Shown here piece by piece: positions 43,023-54,348 of a DNA stretch of 64,000 nucleotides (position 1 is its first letter; each line of letters opens with the position of its first letter). Source of the stretch: Denitromonas iodatirespirans (GTDB taxonomy: Bacteria > Pseudomonadota > Gammaproteobacteria > Burkholderiales > Rhodocyclaceae); NCBI RefSeq assembly GCF_018524365.1, contig NZ_JAEKFT010000021.1, positions 1-64,000 on the forward strand, given 5' to 3'. The translations under genes were made by a program, and so were the position numbers. The notes below the pieces were generated by a model. It ran no database searches, had not been told where the DNA came from, and saw only the letters and a list, made by a program, of their open reading frames with translations.

Positions 43023-44404
43023 CGGCGACACCGCCGGTGCCCGCCCGCCCGGCCATGCACCGCTCGCTGCGCCTGCGCCTGCTCGCCGGCTCGCTGGTGT
43101 GGATCCTCGCCGCGGTGGCGATCACCGGCGTGCTGCTGGCCGACCTGTTCGGCCAGCATGTGCGCGAGCGGGTCGACGCCGAACTGCACGGCCACCTCGA
43201 CCAACTCACCGCGCTCTTTGAAATCGCCCCGGACGGCACCGCAACGCTGCGCATGCCGCTGTCCGACCCGCGCCTGAGTCGCCCCTATGCCGGCCTGTAC
43301 TGGCAGGTGGATGGCGGCCCGGCCGGCACCATCGGCCTGCTGCGCTCCCGCTCGCTGTGGGACACGGCCTTGAGCGTGCCGCCCGACACACTCGCCGACG
43401 GCGAGGTGCATGTGCACGATGTCGACGGCCCCGACGCCAGCCGCGTGCGCCTGATGGAGCGCCTGATCCGCCCCGCCGAACAGCCCGACACCGCCTACCG
43501 CCTGATCGTCGCCCTCGACACCCGCCAGATCCACGAGCCGGTCGAGGAGTTCGCCACCCTGCTGGCCATCGCCCTCGGCGTGCTCGCCCTCGGCCTGGGC
43601 GCCGCGGCGGTGCTGCAGGTCGGCATCGGCCTCGCCCCGCTCGGGCGCATGCGCCAGGCGCTGGGCGCCGTGCGCGACGGGCACACGCGCCGCCTCGAAG
43701 GCGACTACCCGCGCGAAGTGCAGCCCCTGGTCGACGAGCTCAACACCCTGCTGGCCCATGACGAAGCCATGGTGGAGCGCGCCCGCACCCAGGCCGGCAA
43801 CCTCGCCCATGCGGTCAAGACGCCGCTGACCATCCTCGCCAACGCCGCCCGCAACGACCCCTCCGAACTGGCCCGCCTGGTCGACGAACAGGTCGGCGAC
43901 GCGCGCCGCCAGGTCGACTACCACCTGGCCCGCGCCCGCGCGGCCGTGGCCGTGCAGCAGCCCGGCCTGCGCACGCCGCTGCGCCCGGTGCTGGACGGGC
44001 TGATCCGCGTCATGCGCCGCCTGCACGCCGAGCGCGATCTGCACATCGCGATGGCGGATGTCGCCGACACCCTGGCCTGCCGCGGCGACGCGCAGGACCT
44101 GCAGGAAATCCTCGGCAACCTGCTCGACAACGCCTGCAAGTGGGCGGCCCGCCAGGTCAGCATCACCGCCGCCACCGCCGACGGCCAGCTCGTCGTGCAC
44201 ATCGACGACGACGGCCCCGGCCTCGACGAGGCCCAGCGCAGCGCGGTGCTGGCGCGCGGTGTGCGCGCCGACGAGCACACGCCGGGCTCGGGCCTGGGGC
44301 TGGCCATCGCGCACGAACTGGCACGGGTCTACGGCGGCGACCTGCGCCTCGACATCTCCCCGCTGGGCGGCCTGCGCGCCACCCTGACGATGCCGTCGGC
44401 GTAG
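43019..44404 (+). CDS. Sensor histidine kinase (PhoQ-like)
   Basis: The 461-residue kinase has two membrane spans (about 18-42 and 180-204) around a 140-residue periplasmic sensor rich in Arg/Asp, a HAMP-like linker, the phosphorylation site LAHAVKTPL (H264), and the ATPase domain with ILGNLLDNACKWA, DDDGPGLDE and GSGLGLAIAHELARVYGG. The H-box and GNLLDNA spacing match the PhoQ-like group. The signal is unknown; divergence from the SHP operon suggests a redox, oxygen or nitric oxide cue. Confidence 0.94.
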   Translation: MTATPPVPARPAMHRSLRLRLLAGSLVWILAAVAITGVLLADLFGQHVRERVDAELHGHLDQLTALFEIAPDGTATLRMPLSDPRLSRPYAGLYWQVDGGPAGTIGLLRSRSLWDTALSVPPDTLADGEVHVHDVDGPDASRVRLMERLIRPAEQPDTAYRLIVALDTRQIHEPVEEFATLLAIALGVLALGLGAAAVLQVGIGLAPLGRMRQALGAVRDGHTRRLEGDYPREVQPLVDELNTLLAHDEAMVERARTQAGNLAHAVKTPLTILANAARNDPSELARLVDEQVGDARRQVDYHLARARAAVAVQQPGLRTPLRPVLDGLIRVMRRLHAERDLHIAMADVADTLACRGDAQDLQEILGNLLDNACKWAARQVSITAATADGQLVVHIDDDGPGLDEAQRSAVLARGVRADEHTPGSGLGLAIAHELARVYGGDLRLDISPLGGLRATLTMPSA

Positions 44405-44482
44405 CCGCCGGACACCCAAAAACCCCAATACCAGAAAGGATTTCAGCCCGATCGCCCGGCACAGAAAAAGGGCATCGGCGAG

Positions 44483-44515
44483 TTGACATCTAAAATAGGA
44501 CTAATATAGTCTTAT
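44483..44515 (+). promoter_or_regulatory. Promoter and IscR/SufR-type operator of the suf operon
   Basis: TTGACA (44483-44488) and TATAGT (44505-44510) with a 16-bp spacer form a near-consensus sigma-70 promoter. Overlapping the -10, ATAGGACTA (44495-44503) and TAGTCTTAT (44507-44515) form a palindrome with one mismatch around a 3-base centre; its GACT-N5-AGTC core matches type 1 IscR sites. The Rrf2 regulator encoded 200 bases downstream is the obvious ligand, suggesting autorepression when Fe-S clusters are sufficient. Confidence 0.75.
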
Positions 44516-44543
44516 TTAAACGCAACACCCGACGGAGAAACCC

Positions 44544-44738
44544 ATGCCCCCCGCTCCGGCCCTCGATCGCCTGCTGACCGTTTCGGCCCGCTACTTCGGC
44601 CTTCCGCCGGAGACGGTGTCCATGCTCGTGGCGCACGGCGGAGCGGATCGCCCGGCCGCGGCAGCCCGTCGGCAGACCGATGATCGCCACCCGCTCACTG
44701 CGATGGGCGAAAGGAATCCACATGCTGCGCGTAAGTAA
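44544..44738 (+). CDS. Small ORF (64 aa) in the suf leader, overlapping the regulator gene
   Basis: ATG 44544 is preceded by CGGAGAAACCC, 30 bases after the suf operator. The product (MPPAPALDRLLTVSARYFGL... then VSMLVAHGGADRPAAAARRQ) is not a known family. The frame ends at 44738, 17 bases inside the regulator gene, so ribosomes on it could re-initiate there. It may be a real small protein or a leader peptide; GC-rich third positions are only partly convincing. Confidence 0.45.
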   Translation: MPPAPALDRLLTVSARYFGLPPETVSMLVAHGGADRPAAAARRQTDDRHPLTAMGERNPHAARK

Positions 44739-45186
44739 ATTGACCGACTACGGCACGCTGGTGCTGACGCACCTGGCGAGCTTTCCCGAGCGCCTGTTCA
44801 GCGTCACCGAACTGGCGCAGGTGCTGCACTTGAACGCCCCGACCATCAGCAAGGTGCTCAAGGCGCTCGGCCGCCACGAGCTGGTCAGCAGCGTGCGCGG
44901 CGCCCATGGCGGCTATGCGCTGGCCCGCCCGGCGACCGAGATCAGCGTCGCGCAGATCATCGACGCGCTCGAGGACCAGCCCTTCGGCCTCACCGAATGC
45001 AGCGCCACCGCGGGCACCTGTGACATCGAAGGCGATTGCCGCATCCGGGCCAACTGGCAACGCATCAATGCCGTGGTGCGCCGCGTGCTCGACGACGTGA
45101 GCCTGGCCGACATGGTGCAACCCACGCCCCTGGCCACCGAGGCGCTGCTCCTCCGCCGCACCCCCGAACGCAAATCGACGCCGTAG
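44722..45186 (+). CDS. Rrf2 family SUF Fe-S cluster assembly regulator
   Basis: The 154-residue protein starts [20 protein letters not shown], the opening of the SUF-associated Rrf2 regulators, with a winged helix ([44 protein letters not shown]) and three cysteines C93, C100, C106 that can hold a [2Fe-2S] cluster as in IscR. ATG 44722 has AAAGGA upstream. It heads the suf operon and should repress it through the palindrome at 44495-44515. Confidence 0.93.
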   Translation: MLRVSKLTDYGTLVLTHLASFPERLFSVTELAQVLHLNAPTISKVLKALGRHELVSSVRGAHGGYALARPATEISVAQIIDALEDQPFGLTECSATAGTCDIEGDCRIRANWQRINAVVRRVLDDVSLADMVQPTPLATEALLLRRTPERKSTP

Positions 45187-45205
45187 CCCACAGGAGACGT
45201 CACCC

Positions 45206-46669
<1,464 letters not shown>

Positions 46670-46670
46670 T

Positions 46671-46938
46671 GGGGGCTGCCGACATGATTTTGAACATCGC
46701 GTTGCGCCCAAACAGCGCCCCAATACCCCACACCAAACGGCGGAGCGTCGTACGCTCCGACGAAGGCTACCACCCGGCATGCAGGCTGTTTGGGCACAAC
46801 CCTCCGGGCTCAAGGCGGTTTGGTCGCATGGCTGCGTTGCGCCTCCTCGCTTGGGGGCCACCCAAGCAGCGTCGGCGCGCCTTGCCCTGCAACCAAACCG
46901 CCATGAGCGCGATGTCCAAAACCATGTCAGCAGCCCCC
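46671..46938. mobile_element. MITE-like element with 31-bp terminal inverted repeats, between sufB and sufC
   Basis: The ends 46671-46701 and 46908-46938 are inverted repeats matching at 28 of 31 positions (GGGGGCTGC at the left tip, GCAGCCCCC at the right). Inside are nested palindromes: GCCCAAACAGC (46706-46716) with GCTGTTTGGGC (46785-46795), the hairpin GGAGCGT-CGT-ACGCTCC (46742-46758), and long arms 46814-46843 and 46873-46902 starting GGCGGTTTGGT. There is no coding potential. I see no clear target-site duplication. It abuts the sufB stop and ends two bases before the sufC ribosome binding site GGAG. Confidence 0.7.
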
Positions 46939-46952
46939 TTGGAGAACTAAAT

Positions 46953-47734
<782 letters not shown>

Positions 47735-47738
<4 letters not shown>

Positions 47739-49045
47739 GCGACGTCGACACCTGGCTGGCCCACTACCATGCCCACTCGGCCGTGCTGCCGGGCGCCGAG
47801 CTGCCCTGGCTGGCCGACATCCGCCGGCAGGCCATCTACCGCTTTGCCGACGAAGGCTGGCCGACCCGCCGCCATCCGCGCTGGAACCACACCTCGCTGG
47901 CCTTCATGGACCAGCAGGACTTCGCCCCGGCCGGCGTCGCCCCCGATGCCGCCGCGGCGCTCGCCCGCCTGCGCGGTGAAGATGCCGGCCACTGGCTGGT
48001 GTTCGTCGGCGGCCGCTTCGACGCAGCCCTGTCGGACATCGGCCCCCTGCCCGCCGGCGCCCAGCTGAGCAGCCTCGCCGAGGCGCTGGCCACGCATCCC
48101 GAAGCGGTCGAAGCCGCCTTCGGCAGCCATGAGGACGGCGACAGCCCGGCCGCGCTCAACGCCGCGCTGGCCAGCGACGGCGCCTGGCTGCGCCTGGCGC
48201 GCGGCGTGACGCTGGAGGCCCCGGTGCATCTGGTGTTCATCGCCGGCGCCGACGAGGCCAGCCGCCACCTGCGCAACCTGATCGTCGCCGAGGCCAACAG
48301 CGAAGCCACGGTGGTCGAGCACTACCTGGGCAGCGGCGAGGCCAGCACGCTGACCACCGCGGTCACCCGTCTGCAGGTGGACGCCGACGCGCGGCTCACC
48401 CATCTCAAACTGCAGCAGGAAGCCGAGCAGACCGTACACCTGGCGCGCATCGACGCGGTGCAGGGGCGCGGCGCGCGCTTCGCCTCGCACTCGCTGTCCT
48501 TCGGTGCCCGCCTGGCGCGCCACGACATCGGCACCCGCTTCGACGGCGAGGGCTGCGAGGCGCTGTTCAACGGGCTCTATCACCTCGACGGCCGGCGCCA
48601 TGTGGACCACCACACCCGCATCGACCACGCCCAGCCGCGCGGCACCAGCCGCGAGTTCTACCGCGGCCTGCTCGACGGGCTGTCGCGCGGGGTGTTCACC
48701 GGGCGCGTCATCGTCGCCAAGGACGCCCAGCGCAGCGACGCCATGCAGCGCTGCGACAACCTGCTGCTGTCGCGCCAGGCAGAGGCCGACGCCCGGCCGG
48801 AGCTGGAGATCTATGCGGACGACGTCAAGTGCAGCCACGGCGCCACGGTCGGCCAGATCGACGAGGACAGCCTGTTCTACCTGCAGACCCGCGGCCTGGA
48901 CGAAACCCATGCCCGCCGGCTACTCACCTACGCCTTTGCCACCGAAGCGCTCGACCGCATCGACCTGGCGCCGCTGCGCAAGCAGGCGCGCGCCGCGTTG
49001 ATGGCGCGCCTGCCCGGCGGCGAACTGCTGGAGGAACTGTTGTGA
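47735..49045 (+). CDS. sufD: Fe-S cluster assembly protein SufD
   Basis: The 436-residue protein is the SufB paralogue SufD: an N-terminal helical part ending RHPRWNHTSLAFMD, the parallel beta-helix core (ASVSY-like repeats, VVEHYLG), and the conserved C-terminal KCSHGATVGQIDEDSLFYLQTRGLDE with catalytic-region His and Cys. It completes the SufBC2D scaffold. The start overlaps the sufC stop and the end overlaps the sufS start, showing tight translational coupling. Confidence 0.95.
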
Positions 49046-50303
49046 ACACCGTTGCTGACCCGCTCCGCGCCTCGGCGGCCACCGCGCTGCCGGCGGCGGA
49101 CGACTTCCCGATCCTCGCCCGGCCGGTGCATGGCCGCCGCCTGGCCTACCTCGACAACGGCGCCACCACGCAAAAACCCAATGCGGTGATCGAGGCCGAG
49201 GCGCGCTTTTATCGCGAGTCGAACGCCAACATCCACCGTGGCGTGCACTGGCTGTCGCAGCACGCCACCGAGTTGTACGACGCCGCGCGCGTCACGGTGC
49301 AGCGCTTCATCGGCGCCGCGCGGGCCGACGAGATCGTGTTCACTCGCGGCACCACCGAGGCCATCAACCTGGTCGCCAACACCTGGGGGCGCAAGACGCT
49401 CAAGGCCGGCGACGAGATCCTGATCACCACGCTGGAGCACCACTCCAACATCGTGCCCTGGCAGATGCTGTGCGAGCAGACCGGCGCGGTGCTCAAGGTG
49501 GCGCCGGTGAATGACGCCGGCGAGGTCGAGCAGGACGGCTTCGATGCCCTGCTGGGCGAGCGCACCCGGCTGGTCGCCATCACCCATGTGTCGAACGCGC
49601 TGGGCACCGTCAACCCGGTGGCCCGCATGGTCGAGCGCGCCCATGCGGTCGGCGCCGTGGTGCTGGTCGACGGCGCGCAGGCGGTGGCCCACCAGGCGGT
49701 CGACGTACAGGCGCTGGGCTGCGACTTCTATGTGTTCTCGGGTCACAAGCTGTACGGCCCGACCGGCATCGGCGCGCTCTACGGCCGCGCCCGGCTGCTC
49801 GCCGAGATGCCGCCCTGGCACGGCGGCGGCGACATGATCCGCACCGTCAGCTTCGAGCGCAGCACCTACGCCGAGGCGCCGCAACGCTTCGAGGCCGGCA
49901 CCCCCAACATCGCCGGCGCCGTCGGCCTGGCCGCCGCCATCGACTATGTGCAAGGCCTTGGCATGGACACCATCGTGGCGCACGAGCATGCCCTGCTTGA
50001 GCATGCCACCGCCGCACTCACCGCGATCCCCGGCCTGCGCATGGTCGGCACCGCGGCGGACAAGATCGGCATCCTCTCCTTCGTCATCGAGCATATTCAC
50101 CCGCATGACCTGGGCACCATTCTCGACAGCGAAGGCGTGGCCATCCGCGCCGGCCACCACTGCGCCATGCCGCTCATGACCCGCTTCGGCATCCCCGGCA
50201 CCGCGCGCGCCTCGCTGGCGGTCTATAACAATGAAACTGACATTGCCGCGCTGGTCGCCGCCATCGAAAAGGCGCAAACCCTGTTCGGCACGAGGCCCAA
50301 ACG

Positions 50304-50307
<4 letters not shown>
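49042..50307 (+). CDS. sufS: Cysteine desulfurase SufS
   Basis: The 421-residue PLP enzyme starts at GTG 49042, overlapping the sufD stop (GTGA). It has YLDNGATTQKP, the PLP-binding EHHSNIVPWQ and VDGAQAVAHQ, the Schiff-base lysine K236 in SGHKLYGPTG, and the group II active-site loop RAGHHCAMPLM with C374. It takes sulfur from cysteine and hands it to SufU, encoded next. The N-terminus is variable, so an internal start cannot be excluded, but the overlap supports this one. Confidence 0.96.
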
Positions 50308-50756
<449 letters not shown>

Positions 50757-50766
50757 GGAGCGCATC

Positions 50767-51336
50767 ATGGGCGACGCCTACGGCGAAACCGACTCCCGCA
50801 CCCTGCAGCGCGACTGCGCCGCGATCAGCGTGCCCTGGGGCCAGCGTGAAACGCTCGAGGCGGGCAGCTACGCGCTGATCACCCAGCGCCTCGGCGGCTC
50901 GATCACCGTCATGTGCGGCGGTAACCTCTACCGCATCGACGAGCGCAACGCCGACGCCCTCGGCCTCGAACCGCAGCTGCCCGCCACCCCGCCGCCCACC
51001 GACACCGGCGAGCGCACCGCCGACAGCGTCGAACAGGCCGCCTGGACCCAACTGGGCAGCTGCTACGACCCCGAGATCCCCATCGACATCGTGAATCTTG
51101 GCCTGGTGTATGGCTGCACCGCCGAATCGATCGGGCCCGACAGCTTCCGCGTGGTGGTGAACATGACGCTCACCGCCCCCGGCTGCGGCATGGGCACCCT
51201 GATCGCCGACGAAGCGCGCGACAAGCTGCTCACCCTCCCCGGCGTCACCGAAGCCGAAGTCAATCTGGTGTGGGACCCGCCCTGGAGCCGCGAAATGATG
51301 AGCGACGCCGCCCGCCTCGAAATGGGCATGTTCTAG
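50767..51336 (+). CDS. sufT: Putative Fe-S cluster assembly protein SufT (MIP18/DUF59)
   Basis: The 189-residue protein has an N-terminal extension of about 85 residues (LQRDCAAISVPWGQRETLEAG, the SufT-specific module) and a C-terminal MIP18 domain: LGSCYDPEIPIDIVNLGLVYG, VVVNMTLTAPGCGMGTLIADE and VNLVWDPPWSREMMS. SufT proteins help mature Fe-S enzymes under high demand. AAGGAG precedes the ATG. It ends the core suf operon. Confidence 0.95.
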   Translation: MGDAYGETDSRTLQRDCAAISVPWGQRETLEAGSYALITQRLGGSITVMCGGNLYRIDERNADALGLEPQLPATPPPTDTGERTADSVEQAAWTQLGSCYDPEIPIDIVNLGLVYGCTAESIGPDSFRVVVNMTLTAPGCGMGTLIADEARDKLLTLPGVTEAEVNLVWDPPWSREMMSDAARLEMGMF

Positions 51337-51447
51337 CCGTCACCCGCACCGCGGCCAACCCGGCGCAGCCCCCGCCGGGCGGGCTTCAACCCGCCCGCGC
51401 CAACCCGACACGCCACCGCAGCCGGCACCTCCTCCGGAGCACGCCCC

Positions 51448-52680
51448 ATGATCGACGAAGCCTTCCACCCCGAAACCATGAAATGCGTCCTGCTCGAAGG
51501 CATCCACGCCTCGGCGGTCAGCGTGTTCGAAAGCCACGGCTACACCCATGTGGAGCAGCACGCCACCGCCCTCTCGGGCGACGCGCTCAACGCCGCCATT
51601 GCCGACGCCCACATCATCGGCATCCGCTCGCGCACCCACCTCACCGACGCCGTGCTGGCCAAGGCCGAGCACCTGCTCGCCATCGGCTGCTTCTGCATCG
51701 GCACCAACCAGGTCGACCTCACCGCCGCCGCGCGCCGCGGCATCCCGGTCTTCAACGCCCCCTTCTCCAACACCCGCAGCGTCGCCGAACTGGTGCTGGC
51801 CGAAATCATCATGCTGCTGCGCGGCATCCCCGAAAAGAACGCCACCCAGCACCGCGGCGGGTGGATGAAACACGCCACCGGCGCCCATGAAGCCCGCGGC
51901 AAAACGCTCGGCATCATCGGCTACGGCCACATCGGCACGCAGATCGGCATCCTCGCCGAACAGCTCGGCATGAGCGTCCTGTTCCACGACATCGAAAGCC
52001 GCCTGGCACTGGGCAACGCCCGCGCCATGCCCACCCTCGACGCCCTGCTCGCCCAGGCCGACGTCGTCAGCCTGCATGTGCCGGATACCGCCGCCACCCA
52101 AAACCTCATCGACGCCGACCGCCTCGCACAGATGAAACCCGGCAGCCACCTCATCAACGCCTCGCGCGGCACCGTTGTCGACATCGACGCCCTCGCCAAG
52201 GCCCTGGCCAGCGGCCACCTGCGCGGCGCCGCCATCGACGTCTTCCCGCAGGAGCCCGGCGGCAACAGCGACACCTTCACCTCGCCCCTCACCCGCTTCG
52301 ACAACGTCATCCTCACCCCCCACATCGGCGGCTCCACCCTCGAAGCGCAAGAAAACATCGGCACCGAAGTGGCCACCCACCTCATGCGCTACGGCCAGAA
52401 CGGCTCCGTCCTCATGGCCGTCAACTTCCCCGAGCTCTCCCTCCCCGTCCAACACGGCGCCACCCGCATCCTCCACATCCACCGCAACGTCCCCGGCGTC
52501 CTCGCCAAGATCAACGACATCTTCTCCGCCGCCGGCATCAACATCGAAGCGCAGTATTTGCAAACCGGGCCGGAGCTCGGCTATGCGGCGATTGATATCG
52601 ATGCCGCGTTGTCGGCGGAGGATCTCAAGCGGCTGCGGGGGATTGAAGGAACGTTGCGGTGCCGGACGTTAGTTCGGTAA
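51448..52680 (+). CDS. serA: D-3-phosphoglycerate dehydrogenase
   Basis: The 410-residue protein matches SerA: KAEHLLAIGCFCIGTNQVDL, the NAD site GKTLGIIGYGHIGTQIGILAE, LHVPDTAATQNLI, INASRGTVVDIDAL with catalytic Arg, and the TPHIGGSTLEAQENIG His. A C-terminal ACT domain (about 338-410, HIHRNVPGVLAKINDIFSAAG) suggests feedback by serine. It starts serine synthesis from 3-phosphoglycerate, and so supplies cysteine, the sulfur source for SufS. It follows sufT by 111 bases in the same direction and may be partly co-transcribed. Confidence 0.95.
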   Translation: MIDEAFHPETMKCVLLEGIHASAVSVFESHGYTHVEQHATALSGDALNAAIADAHIIGIRSRTHLTDAVLAKAEHLLAIGCFCIGTNQVDLTAAARRGIPVFNAPFSNTRSVAELVLAEIIMLLRGIPEKNATQHRGGWMKHATGAHEARGKTLGIIGYGHIGTQIGILAEQLGMSVLFHDIESRLALGNARAMPTLDALLAQADVVSLHVPDTAATQNLIDADRLAQMKPGSHLINASRGTVVDIDALAKALASGHLRGAAIDVFPQEPGGNSDTFTSPLTRFDNVILTPHIGGSTLEAQENIGTEVATHLMRYGQNGSVLMAVNFPELSLPVQHGATRILHIHRNVPGVLAKINDIFSAAGINIEAQYLQTGPELGYAAIDIDAALSAEDLKRLRGIEGTLRCRTLVR

Positions 52681-52843
52681 GCAAATCACACAGTCAACCA
52701 TGGGTGCGCACCCACTTGAGCAGGAAGGGCACAGCCTCACGCTTGAGCTATGACGGCCGCGGACGAGTCGTCAGAAGTTCTGCCTCCAACAAAGAAAACC
52801 TGGTGCATTCGCCGGACTTTTATCTCTTGAAGCCACAGGTCGA

Positions 52844-53995
52844 TTACTTCACGCCTTCGGCATTTTTCTTATTAAGAATATCCGGCCCGTTCGGTGAAAC
52901 ACCCGGCGGAGGTCCTCCCTCGCCCGGAGGGTCGCCGATCTCTTGTTCCCATAGCGTCGCGACCGCAAAAACAACCGGTACGTCGAACACATACTCCAGC
53001 TTCACGGATGTCTCCGAAGAATTTGCCGATTCTCCTCTGACACCAGGGAAACCAAGATCGAGCGCCAGATCCTTGGCGAGTAGGGCCTTGCGAAGGCGCG
53101 AGATCTCAGCATCCTTGCTATTGGCCGATTGGTTCCCTTGGTTGTCGGCCTGCGCGTCGTCGGACGCGTACGCGGCCAAGGCCTCAACCACCTTGGCCCT
53201 TTCCTTTCCAAGCGCCATCTGCATTTGACCACCGAGCGCACCAGCCCTGTCGGCGGACAAGGAGACACTGAATCGACGTGTAGCATAGGTTTGCCGAACC
53301 ACGGCTAGACGCACCTCCTGGCATACCTCTCGGTATGCTTTGGAAAAATCAGTCCTGATGGCCTTAGCCTTGGCCCACATCTCTTTCTGTTCCGGGGTAT
53401 TCTGCTTGGCCAGTTGCTGAAGGAACTGCACTCGGGGAAGTTCGTTCACCTCGGCAAGCGGGATACTCAGGGTGTAGTACAAGTTGCGTTCTTCTGAGGC
53501 GCCAAAGCCCCACAGTCCGCTCCCCGTGGGCAGTGATATGCCAAAGCTCTTGGCGTCCCCCAGCTTGCTCACCAATGCCGGGAAGCTGGCAACTGGCAAC
53601 CTCGGGTGTGGCTTCTTGGACGCCATGGGATCGCCAATCTTTCCGTTCTTGTCTGGAAGTGAGGGGTAGAACCGATCGCTCTCCGGAGCGGGAGTTCTGT
53701 CCGAGGCCGGAGCGGTGGAAAACAGGTTCCCTATTCTCTCGGCCGGGAACGCCTCCTTGGCCTTGGGGTCATCGTTGTGGCAAACAAGGAAGATATCACC
53801 AGGTCTTGTGCTCTCGTCCGGCGGGAAACGCGCGGTTAACCGATATGGCGCAAGGAGTTTTCCCCATAGCCCGCGAAGGTCGGCAAACTCTCGCGTTGCC
53901 TCATCTGTAGAGGACTGGACTGGTGGACTCGCACAGCTCGACATGAATGCAGTCGCGAACGCGATAGTGGGGATCAAGACACGACTTGTGCGCAT
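52844..53995 (-). CDS. Large lipoprotein of unknown function (383 aa)
   Basis: ATG 53995 is preceded by GAAGGAAG. The N-terminus (MRTSRVLIPTIAFATAF then MSSC) is a lipoprotein signal with C22 as likely acylation site, followed by a Ser/Thr linker. The rest is unrecognised: a region with GLWGFGASEERNLYYTLSIPLAE, a helical part (QLAKQNTPEQKEMWAKAKAIRTD...), and a C-terminal Gly/Pro-rich tail. Base composition is visibly less GC-rich than the flanking suf and serA genes, suggesting later acquisition. It is convergent with serA. Confidence 0.75.
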   Translation of the reverse strand: MRTSRVLIPTIAFATAFMSSCASPPVQSSTDEATREFADLRGLWGKLLAPYRLTARFPPDESTRPGDIFLVCHNDDPKAKEAFPAERIGNLFSTAPASDRTPAPESDRFYPSLPDKNGKIGDPMASKKPHPRLPVASFPALVSKLGDAKSFGISLPTGSGLWGFGASEERNLYYTLSIPLAEVNELPRVQFLQQLAKQNTPEQKEMWAKAKAIRTDFSKAYREVCQEVRLAVVRQTYATRRFSVSLSADRAGALGGQMQMALGKERAKVVEALAAYASDDAQADNQGNQSANSKDAEISRLRKALLAKDLALDLGFPGVRGESANSSETSVKLEYVFDVPVVFAVATLWEQEIGDPPGEGGPPPGVSPNGPDILNKKNAEGVK

Positions 53996-54262
53996 AATCA
54001 GCTTCCTTCGCTGTTGCCGAGCAAGACTCACCGCTTCAGCCACTATCCTCGGCAAGTACCGCCACTTCGGCCAATGCCATGGCGATATCCCGAATTTAGC
54101 CTGGCCTCCTGGCATGCCAACCGCATTCTTGCGTAGCGCAGCACACACCCAAAAGGGGTAGTCTCCATGGGCGCTCGGAGCGCCGCATCTGGCGCGGACC
54201 TCCTGAAAACTCGCCGCTCGTCGGGAGACCAGTTTTGGGTGAAAACGCATGCAGTTCAGCTC

Positions 54263-54294
54263 GCGTAGGGCGGAAAAGCGAAGCGCCTTCCGCC
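54263..54294. repeat. REP-like palindromic repeat, family A, copy 3, next to the transposase
   Basis: GCGTAGGGCGGAAAAGCGAA followed by GCGCCTTCCGCC is an imperfect palindrome 55 bases before the transposase start. It is the same family as 1556-1591 and 2361-2390. The rest of the 353-base gap 53996-54348 shows no convincing gene. Confidence 0.7.
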
Positions 54295-54348
54295 AAACGT
54301 TCTCCGCATCCACCGCCACCGCGAAAAGCACAAAGAAACACCCCTTGA

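Noticed and set aside
46671-46952. Possible small gene between sufB and sufC
   Set aside because: The open frames there are extensions of sufC or run through the inverted repeats; none has an SD or a protein-like composition.
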